From NCBI GenBank assembly GCA_021810565.1, contig JAJZIM010000014.1, positions 1 to 58,812 on the forward strand: a stretch of DNA of 58,812 bases, in the 5' to 3' direction. The stretch is from Bacillota bacterium. GTDB lineage: Bacteria; Bacillota; Sulfobacillia; JAJZIM01. The translations under genes and the position numbers were made by a program. Positions 53,122 through 58,812 of the stretch are shown piece after piece (position 1 is the stretch's first letter; the number at the start of each line of letters is the position of its first letter). The notes beneath the pieces were generated by a model, which was not told the origin of the DNA, did no database searches, and saw only the letters and a list, made by a program, of their open reading frames with translations.

Positions 53122-53660
53122 CCGACTGGCACGCCCGCCTGGGGGTGCGGCCGGGCGCCGACGCGGCGGAGCTGCGGCAGGCGTACCGCTTGCTGGTGCA
53201 CTTGTACCACCCGGACAAGCACCGCGGCACCTCGGGAGAGGCCCAGGCCTGCGCGCGCCTGCGGGAGGTGACCGAGGCCTACCACGAGCTGCGGCGGCGG
53301 GCGCCGCGAGGGCGGCGGGGCGGACCTGCCGGCTGGCTGCGTTTCCGATGGCGGGGGGAGGAGGTGGCCTTGGGCCTGGAAGGGGTGCGGGAGGTGGCGC
53401 CCCGCGGGACGCTGCGGCAGCTTCCCGGAGCGGGTCCTCCCTTCGGCGGCTGGCTGGAGCTTCGGGGAGAGTTGCTGCCGGTGGTGGTGCCCCCGGGGCG
53501 GCAGGGGTGGCGCTGCGTGCTGATCCTGGAGCAAGCCGGGCGGTGCTGGGGGATCGCCCTGGAGGACCTGCCCCGGCTGGAGACCGGAGGCGAGCCGGGT
53601 ATGACCGTCCGCCGGGTGGAACCGCAGGAACTGCGGGGGGAGGAGACGGCCCCGGACTAG
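53118..53660 (+). CDS. J-domain protein fused to a CheW-like domain
   Basis: A 180-residue protein. Residues 1-65 are a J domain (DWHARLGVRPGADAAELRQA, with the HPD motif in LYHPDKHRG) that would stimulate a DnaK ATPase. Residues 75-165 look like CheW: VALGLEGVREVAPRGTLRQL, then GWLELRGELLPVVVPPG and CWGIALEDL. CheW domains couple receptors to CheA kinase. The fusion is not a standard architecture. ATG 53118 overlaps the signalling protein stop (ATGA), suggesting a scaffold or chaperone in that pathway (inference). Confidence 0.75.
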   Translation: MTDWHARLGVRPGADAAELRQAYRLLVHLYHPDKHRGTSGEAQACARLREVTEAYHELRRRAPRGRRGGPAGWLRFRWRGEEVALGLEGVREVAPRGTLRQLPGAGPPFGGWLELRGELLPVVVPPGRQGWRCVLILEQAGRCWGIALEDLPRLETGGEPGMTVRRVEPQELRGEETAPD

Positions 53661-53711
53661 CCGGCACATGCTCGGATCGGCGGCTTGCGAAGCCAGATGG
53701 GGGGAAACCGC

Positions 53712-55460
53712 ATGCGTTTCTACGGGCTGCTTTCCAATGCCTACACTGCGGCCCTGGTGGGTCCCGACGGTTCGGTGGACTGGTATCCCGTGCCGCGCTT
53801 CGACAGCCCCACCGTCTTTTGCCGTCTTCTGGACGAGGAGCGGGGCGGTTTCTTCCGGGTGGCGCCGGTGCGGGAGACGGACCAGGTCCGGCAGCGGTAC
53901 CTGCCGGGCACCAACGTGCTGGAGACTACCTTCGGCACGCCGCAGGGCGGGGTGGTGGTCACGGATTACCTGCCCGTGGGGCGGCCGGAGGTGCGACGGC
54001 TGGTGCTGGCGACCACGCCCGTGGCGGTCTCCCTCCAGCCCGCCTTCGGCTACGGCGAGGCGAACCCCGCCTACGACCTGACCGACAGCGGGGGAGTGTT
54101 CCGCAACCCCGAAGGCAACGAGGGGCTGCGCCTGGACATCCGCGGCCCCGGGACGCCGGGGGCGGGCCGGGGCCGGCGCGGCCAGTGGGTGTTGCCCCCC
54201 GGCGAGTACGAGTTGGTCCTGCGCTACGCCGCCCATTGGGTGCAGGAGCGCCTGGAGTTGGGGGACGGGGATCTGCCGGCCCGGGAGACCCTCGATCGGG
54301 AGGTGGATTTCTGGCGGCAGGCGGCGGCGGGGGTCGACCAGGGGCTGGAGCGCTCCCTCTTGGTGCTCAAGGGGCTCACCTACCGGACCGGCGGCGGCAT
54401 GGTGGCGGCCGCCACCACCTCCCTGCCCGAGGCCCTGGGGGAGGAGCGGCAGTGGGACTACCGCTTCGTTTGGGTGCGCGACGGGTGCTACGCCGCGGAG
54501 GCCCTGCTGGCGACGGGAGACGTGGTGGCGGCCCGGCGCTTCCTGGAGTTCTTGTTCAACCTGGTGGACATCCACGGCAAGCCCTTCAACTATCCCTTCT
54601 ACCGGGTGGACGGCACGGCCAGCCTGGGGGAGCGGGAGCTGGGCTGGTTGGCGGGCTACCGGGGCTGTCGGCCCTGCCGGGTGGGCAACGCGGCCACGGC
54701 CCAGACCCAGTTGGACATGGAGGGCAGCGTCCTGTCGGTCCTGGGCCGCTACTTCGACCTGACGGGGGACCTGGCCTTCCTGCGGGACTACTGGTGGGCT
54801 GTGGTGAGCATCGTGAACTGGGTGTCCCGGAACTGGGCGACTCCGGACGCGGGGCTTTGGGAGTTTCGCGGTCGCGCGGAGCGCCATGTGCACTCCGGGG
54901 TGCTGTGCTGGGTGGCACTGCGGGAGGGCAGCCGGCTGGCCGCGGCCCTGGGCCACGCCGCGGAGGCCGCAGCGTGGGATGCGGCGGCGAAGGCGGTGCG
55001 CTCGGAGGTGCTGCGGGAGGGGTACTCCTCCCGCCTGGGCCGTTTCCAGCAGGGCTTTCGGCAGCCGGCCCTGGACGCGGCCCTTTTGACCTTGCCCCTT
55101 TACGGTTTCATCGATCCCCGCGATCCGCGCTTCGAGGGCACCTTGTCCAGCATCGAGCGCGAGCTGGTTCAGGGGCCCTTCGTCTTCCGCTACGCCGAGG
55201 ACGAGTTCGGCACGCCTCGGCACCCTTTCCTCCTGGCCAGCTGCTGGTTGGCCCGGGTCTACCTGCGCCGGGGGGAGGAGGAGAAGGCTCGGGAGGTGTT
55301 GGAGGGGATGCGCCGGGGGGCCACCGATCTCGGGCTGTTCAGCGAGCATTTCGACCAGGAGCGCGTGGAGCCCCGGGGGAACTTTCCCCAAGCCTTCGTC
55401 CACGCCGCCTATCTCCACAGCCTGCTGGAGCTCCGCGCCGAGCGTCCCCCTGGTGTATAA
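53712..55460 (+). CDS. glycoside hydrolase family 15 protein
   Basis: A 582-residue enzyme with the N-terminal beta-sandwich (FYGLLSNAYTAALVGPDGSV, DWYPVPRFDSPTVFCRLLD) and a C-terminal (alpha/alpha)6 barrel with EERQWDYRFVWVRDG, FRYAEDEFGTPRHPFLLAS and NFPQAFVHAAYLH. GH15 members are glucoamylases, glucodextranases or trehalases; bacterial proteins of this layout often hydrolyse trehalose. The exact substrate is not decided. No signal peptide, so cytoplasmic. ATG 53712 has GGGGGG upstream. Confidence 0.92.
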   Translation: MRFYGLLSNAYTAALVGPDGSVDWYPVPRFDSPTVFCRLLDEERGGFFRVAPVRETDQVRQRYLPGTNVLETTFGTPQGGVVVTDYLPVGRPEVRRLVLATTPVAVSLQPAFGYGEANPAYDLTDSGGVFRNPEGNEGLRLDIRGPGTPGAGRGRRGQWVLPPGEYELVLRYAAHWVQERLELGDGDLPARETLDREVDFWRQAAAGVDQGLERSLLVLKGLTYRTGGGMVAAATTSLPEALGEERQWDYRFVWVRDGCYAAEALLATGDVVAARRFLEFLFNLVDIHGKPFNYPFYRVDGTASLGERELGWLAGYRGCRPCRVGNAATAQTQLDMEGSVLSVLGRYFDLTGDLAFLRDYWWAVVSIVNWVSRNWATPDAGLWEFRGRAERHVHSGVLCWVALREGSRLAAALGHAAEAAAWDAAAKAVRSEVLREGYSSRLGRFQQGFRQPALDAALLTLPLYGFIDPRDPRFEGTLSSIERELVQGPFVFRYAEDEFGTPRHPFLLASCWLARVYLRRGEEEKAREVLEGMRRGATDLGLFSEHFDQERVEPRGNFPQAFVHAAYLHSLLELRAERPPGV

Positions 55461-55473
55461 TCGGGGAGGGGGG

Positions 55474-57189
55474 ATGAGGATGCGACCCTTGCGGGTGGCC
55501 CTGGCCCAATACAACTTCACCGTGGGGGACCTGGAGGCCAACGCCCGACGCATCCTGGAGGGCGTCGAGCGGGCCCGGCAGGCGGGGTGCGATCTGGTGG
55601 CCTTTCCCGAGCTGGCCCTGTCCGGCTATCCTCCCGAGGACCTGGTTTTCAGGGCCAAATTCGGCCGGGACAATCGGGCTTACTTGGAGCGCGTCGCCGC
55701 CGCCTGCGGCGGAGTCACGGTGGTGGTGGGCTTCGTGGAGGCCGCCGACGACGTGTACAATGCGGCGGCCGTCATCCACGAGGGACGGATCCACGTCCAG
55801 CGCAAGCGGCTGTTGCCCACCTACTCCGTCTTCGACGAGGACCGCTACTTCCGGGCGGGGGACGAGCACCTGCTCTTCACCCTGCGGGGGGTGCGGCTGG
55901 GGGTCACCATCTGCGAGGACATCTGGTATGACGGGGGACCGGCGCACCTTTTGGCCGAGTGGGGGGCCGAGGTGATCCTGAACATCTCCTCCTCCCCCTA
56001 CTACACGGGCAAGCACCGCTACCGCCGGGACATGCTGGCCGTGCGCGCCCGGGACAACGTGGCCGCGGTGGCCTACGTCAACCTGGTGGGCGGCCAGGAT
56101 GAGCTGGTCTTCGACGGGCACAGCATGATCCTGGACGCGGCCGGGGAGCTTTTGGCCCAGGGCCAGGCTTTCGCCGAGGATTTCCTGGTGGTGGACCTGG
56201 ACGCCGACGCCGTGGCCCGGCGCCGCCAGCAGGACCCGCGGGGGCGCAAGGAGCCGCACCAGGGTCCGGTGCGGGCGCTGACCCTGTCCGCCGAGCCGGG
56301 GCCTGCCCGGCCGCCCTCCCCGGCCATCCCGGTTCCCGCCGAGGACGACGTGGCCCTGGACTACCAGGCGCTGACCCTGGGCGTGCGCGACTACGTGGAG
56401 AAGAACGGTTTTCGGCGGGTGATCGTGGGCCTGTCCGGCGGCATCGACTCGGCGTTGACGGCCGCGGTGGCCGCCGACGCCCTGGGGCCGGAACGGGTCC
56501 TGGGCGTCTCCATGCCCTCCCCTTACTCCTCCCGGGCCAGCTGCACCGACGCCCGGCGGCTGGCCGAGAACCTGGGCATCTCCTTCCTGGTGCTGCCCAT
56601 CCACCGGATCATGGCCGCCTACGCCCGGGCCCTGGCCGTCCCCTTTCGGGGCTATCCTCCCGACGTCACCGAGGAGAACCTGCAGGCGCGCATCCGCGGC
56701 AACCTGCTCATGGCCCTGTCCAACAAATATCCCGGCCACCTGGTATTGTCCACCTCAAATAAGAGCGAGGCGGCCGTGGGCTACACCACCCTCTACGGAG
56801 ACATGGCCGGGGGCTTCGCGGTGCTCAAGGACGTGTACAAGACCCGGGTGTACGAGCTGGCCCGCTGGCGCAACGCGCGGGAGGCGGTGATCCCCCAGCG
56901 GTGCCTGACCCGGCCGCCCTCGGCGGAGCTGGCTCCGGGGCAGCTGGACCAGGACACCCTCCCCCCCTACCCGATCCTGGATCCCATCCTCGAGCTGTAC
57001 ATCGAGCAGGATCAGGCGGCGGAGGAGATCGCCACCCGGGGCTTCGAAGAGGGGGTCGCCCGGCGGGTGGCGCGCATGGTGGACCAAAGCGAGTACAAGC
57101 GCCGCCAGGCCCCGGTGGGGATCAAGATCACTCCCAAGGCCTTCGGGCGGGACCGACGGCTGCCCATCACCGACCGCTACCCGGGCTGA
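55474..57189 (+). CDS. nadE: glutamine-dependent NAD+ synthetase
   Basis: A 571-residue two-domain enzyme converting nicotinic acid adenine dinucleotide to NAD+ with glutamine nitrogen. The N-terminal nitrilase-like domain has Glu in AFPELALSGYPPEDL, Lys in KRLLPTYSVFDEDRYF and the nucleophile Cys in VTICEDIWYD; the synthetase domain has the PP-loop IVGLSGGIDSALTAAV and STSNKSEAAVGYTTLYGD. ATG 55474 follows GGGGAGGGGGG; ATG 55480 is nearly as good. It supplies NAD for Thi4, GH4 and LarB chemistry among others. Confidence 0.96.
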   Translation: MRMRPLRVALAQYNFTVGDLEANARRILEGVERARQAGCDLVAFPELALSGYPPEDLVFRAKFGRDNRAYLERVAAACGGVTVVVGFVEAADDVYNAAAVIHEGRIHVQRKRLLPTYSVFDEDRYFRAGDEHLLFTLRGVRLGVTICEDIWYDGGPAHLLAEWGAEVILNISSSPYYTGKHRYRRDMLAVRARDNVAAVAYVNLVGGQDELVFDGHSMILDAAGELLAQGQAFAEDFLVVDLDADAVARRRQQDPRGRKEPHQGPVRALTLSAEPGPARPPSPAIPVPAEDDVALDYQALTLGVRDYVEKNGFRRVIVGLSGGIDSALTAAVAADALGPERVLGVSMPSPYSSRASCTDARRLAENLGISFLVLPIHRIMAAYARALAVPFRGYPPDVTEENLQARIRGNLLMALSNKYPGHLVLSTSNKSEAAVGYTTLYGDMAGGFAVLKDVYKTRVYELARWRNAREAVIPQRCLTRPPSAELAPGQLDQDTLPPYPILDPILELYIEQDQAAEEIATRGFEEGVARRVARMVDQSEYKRRQAPVGIKITPKAFGRDRRLPITDRYPG

Positions 57190-57202
57190 GGGGGCGGGAG
57201 CC

Positions 57203-58597
57203 GTGGAGCTGCGCGCGGTGGGACCCAACCGCTACGAACTGGTGCCGCAGCCGGGGATGCGGGTGCGGGCCGTGGTATATCTTGGGCCGGGCCTGCCGCT
57301 TCCGGAGGAGGGTGCCTTACGTCAGCTGGCCGCCGCGGCGTCCCTGCCGGGGCTGGCCGGCCCGGTGGTGGGGATGCCGGACCTGCATCAGGGTTTCGGC
57401 CTGCCCATCGGGGGGGTGATGGCCTGCGACGCGGCGGAGGGGCTGGTGTCCGCCGGGGCCGTGGGAATGGACATAAACTGCGGGGTGCGCCTGCTTCGCA
57501 CGCCGCTGCGGCGGGAGGAGTTGGGGGAGGAGAAGCTGGCCGAGCTGTTGGCGGAGCTGACCAACCGGGTGCCTGCCGGGGTGGGCAAGGCCGGTCGTCA
57601 TCGGGAGTTTGGTGGTCCGGCCCTGGAGCGGGTGCTGCGGCGGGGAGCCGCCGCGGTGGTGGCGGCGGGTTTTGGGGAGGCGCCCGACCTGGAGCATGCC
57701 GAGGAGGGGGGGGCCCTCGCCGGGGCGGATCCGGGGGCGCTGAGCCGGGAGGCGCGGGAGCGGGGGGACCAGCTGGCCACCCTGGGCGGCGGCAATCACT
57801 TCCTGGAGATCGGCTTTGTGGCCGAGGTGTATGATCCGGAGGCGGCGGAGGCCTTCGGCCTGACCCCGGGCGGGGTGACCGTGCTGGTGCACACCGGCTC
57901 CCGCGGCATGGGCCACCAGGTGTGCACCGACTACACCCGCCGCTTCGCCGCCGCCGGCGGGGCGGGCGGGCGCAACCTGGCGGCGGTGCCCATAGCCTCG
58001 GCCGAAGGGGCGGCGTATCTTGCGGCCATGGCCGCCGCCGTCAACTACGCCTTCGCCAACCGACAGTTGTTGACCTGGGAGGTCCGGGAGGCCTTCCGCC
58101 GGGTGCTGGGGCCGGGAGACCTGAAGGTGGTGTACGACGTGGCCCACAACATCGCCAAGTTCGAGGAGCACGCCGGAAGGCGGGTGCTGGTGCACCGCAA
58201 GGGAGCGACCCGGGCCCTCCCGCCGGGGCATCCCGGCAACCCGCCGGCCTACCGGAACACGGGGCATCCCGCCCTGATTCCCGGCAGCATGGGCACGGCC
58301 TCCTACGTGGTGGTGGGCACCCCGGCGGCGGCGGAGACCTACTACTCGGTGAACCACGGGGCCGGCCGGGTGCTGTCCCGGCACGCCGCGCGCGAGACCC
58401 TGTCGGAGGCGGCGGTGCGGGAAAGCCTGGGCCGGGTGCGGGTGGCGGGGCGCCTGGGCAGGCTTTTGGACGAGGCCCCCGCGGCCTACAAGGACATTGC
58501 CCTGGTGGTGGCGACCCTGAGCGACATCGGGTTGACCCGCCAGGTGGCCCGGATTCTGCCCCTGGCGGTGCTCAAGGGGGAGGGGGAGGAGGCTTGA
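57203..58597 (+). CDS. rtcB: RtcB family RNA ligase
   Basis: A 464-residue GTP- and Mn-dependent ligase that joins 2',3'-cyclic phosphate or 3'-phosphate ends to 5'-OH, acting in RNA repair. Metal and guanylate motifs are present: GAVGMDINCGVRLLRTPL, LGGGNHFLEIGFV, HTGSRGMGHQV and YSVNHGAGRVLSR. The start is GTG 57203 with GGGCGGGAG upstream, 13 bases after nadE. No archease gene is adjacent. A terminator follows at 58670. Confidence 0.94.
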   Translation: MELRAVGPNRYELVPQPGMRVRAVVYLGPGLPLPEEGALRQLAAAASLPGLAGPVVGMPDLHQGFGLPIGGVMACDAAEGLVSAGAVGMDINCGVRLLRTPLRREELGEEKLAELLAELTNRVPAGVGKAGRHREFGGPALERVLRRGAAAVVAAGFGEAPDLEHAEEGGALAGADPGALSREARERGDQLATLGGGNHFLEIGFVAEVYDPEAAEAFGLTPGGVTVLVHTGSRGMGHQVCTDYTRRFAAAGGAGGRNLAAVPIASAEGAAYLAAMAAAVNYAFANRQLLTWEVREAFRRVLGPGDLKVVYDVAHNIAKFEEHAGRRVLVHRKGATRALPPGHPGNPPAYRNTGHPALIPGSMGTASYVVVGTPAAAETYYSVNHGAGRVLSRHAARETLSEAAVRESLGRVRVAGRLGRLLDEAPAAYKDIALVVATLSDIGLTRQVARILPLAVLKGEGEEA

Positions 58598-58669
58598 CAG
58601 GCCTGAAGCATGAGTTATGAAGAGGCCCTGTGGCGCGGGTTGTGGGCGATCTGAAGAAAATTTCGCCGC

Positions 58670-58699
58670 AAAAGGGGCTGGACTTAATCCGGCCCTTTT
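58670..58699 (+). terminator. terminator after rtcB
   Basis: AAAAGGGGCTGG pairs with CCGGCCCTTTT around ACTTAAT and is followed by TTTTG, ending the nadE-rtcB transcript. Confidence 0.75.
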
Positions 58700-58737
58700 G
58701 TTATGATCAACTGGGGTGTCCTGATTGGAGGTGAGTC

Positions 58738-58812
58738 GTGTTGTCGCGTTGCAATTTGGTTCCTCCTTTTTGGGTGGGCGATCGGCTTTTCACCGACGAG
58801 GACCTGGTCTTG
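58738..58812 (+). CDS. start of an unidentified gene, cut by the window end
   Basis: GGAGGTGA lies 3 bases before GTG 58738 (TTG 58741 also possible), and the frame stays open to the end, giving MLSRCNLVPPFWVGDRLFTD plus EDLVL. The strong ribosome site and position after a terminator support a real gene. Twenty-five residues are too few to assign a family. Confidence 0.5.
   Translation, partial: MLSRCNLVPPFWVGDRLFTDEDLVL

Noticed and set aside
55453-55462. TATAAT before nadE as a promoter
   Set aside because: No acceptable -35 box 16-18 bases upstream, and it overlaps the end of the GH15 gene; left unassigned.

Overview
The window is the origin-proximal part of a GC-rich, Gram-positive, spore-forming bacterium of the Firmicutes type. 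Evidence: the order rsmG-jag-yidC-yidD-rnpA-rpmH / dnaA-dnaN-recF-remB-gyrB-gyrA, a ParB/parS partition locus, the rpsF-ssb-rpsR-rplI-dnaB and purA block, and the sporulation-type genes bofA, yaaL, yyaC, remB and a Spo0A-like regulator. GTG/TTG starts and 4-base stop/start overlaps (ATGA, GTGA, TTGA) are very common; gyrA appears to start at CTG. Genus cannot be fixed from the sequence alone.

Layout. 1-5.8 kb (minus): 5' end of a 16S rRNA gene with its promoter, tRNA-Glu and tRNA-Gln, a small selenoprotein, gltX, bofA, yaaL, a proton-pumping pyrophosphatase and a TauE/SafE permease. 6-7.8 kb (plus): a TPP riboswitch controlling a Thi4-type thiazole synthase and a putative metallopeptidase. 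7.8-11.4 kb (minus): purA, then an HTH / ImmA-like protease / seven-helix membrane protein module. 11.6-13.6 kb (plus): Spo0A-like and CpaE-like proteins. 13.6-17.6 kb (minus): dnaB, rplI, rpsR, ssb, rpsF, DUF951 and a YedF-like DsrE protein. 17.8-20.9 kb: yyaC, DUF4446, larB, larC. 20.9-27.0 kb (minus): parB, parA, motB, motA, rsmG, jag, yidC, yidD, rnpA, rpmH. The bipartite replication origin flanks dnaA (27.1-28.9 kb), followed by dnaN to gyrA. 35.8-41 kb (plus): sugar kinase, GH4 glycosidase, an MNT/HEPN pair, ccdA and an Lgt-like/TlpA fusion. 41-41.5 kb (minus): a B12-riboswitch-controlled CbiX chelatase.

The most unusual region is 41.7-51 kb. It begins with selD, itself a selenoprotein gene, then TusA-like and DsrE-like sulfur carriers. 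Two divergent operons around a LysR regulator follow. The minus operon encodes a thioredoxin-fold/DsrE selenoprotein, two DsrE proteins, a glutaredoxin, a GlcF/HdrD-like iron-sulfur protein, a GcvH-like lipoate-binding protein and an OsmC protein. The plus operon encodes a DsrE/DsrF/DsrH-like trio, a TusA-like protein and a GlcD-like flavoprotein. It resembles the sHdr-LbpA sulfur-oxidation machinery but has a GlcD/GlcF-like pair and a selenocysteine thioredoxin; I infer an undescribed sulfur (or selenium) relay and oxidation system.

Three genes contain an in-frame TGA followed by a SECIS-like hairpin (CC/Se-type protein, SelD, thioredoxin-DsrE fusion), so the organism very likely decodes UGA as selenocysteine, although selA, selB and selC lie outside the window. 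51-58.6 kb (plus) holds a GGDEF/HD-GYP signalling protein, a J-domain/CheW-like fusion, a GH15 enzyme, nadE and rtcB; the window ends in the first 25 codons of another gene.
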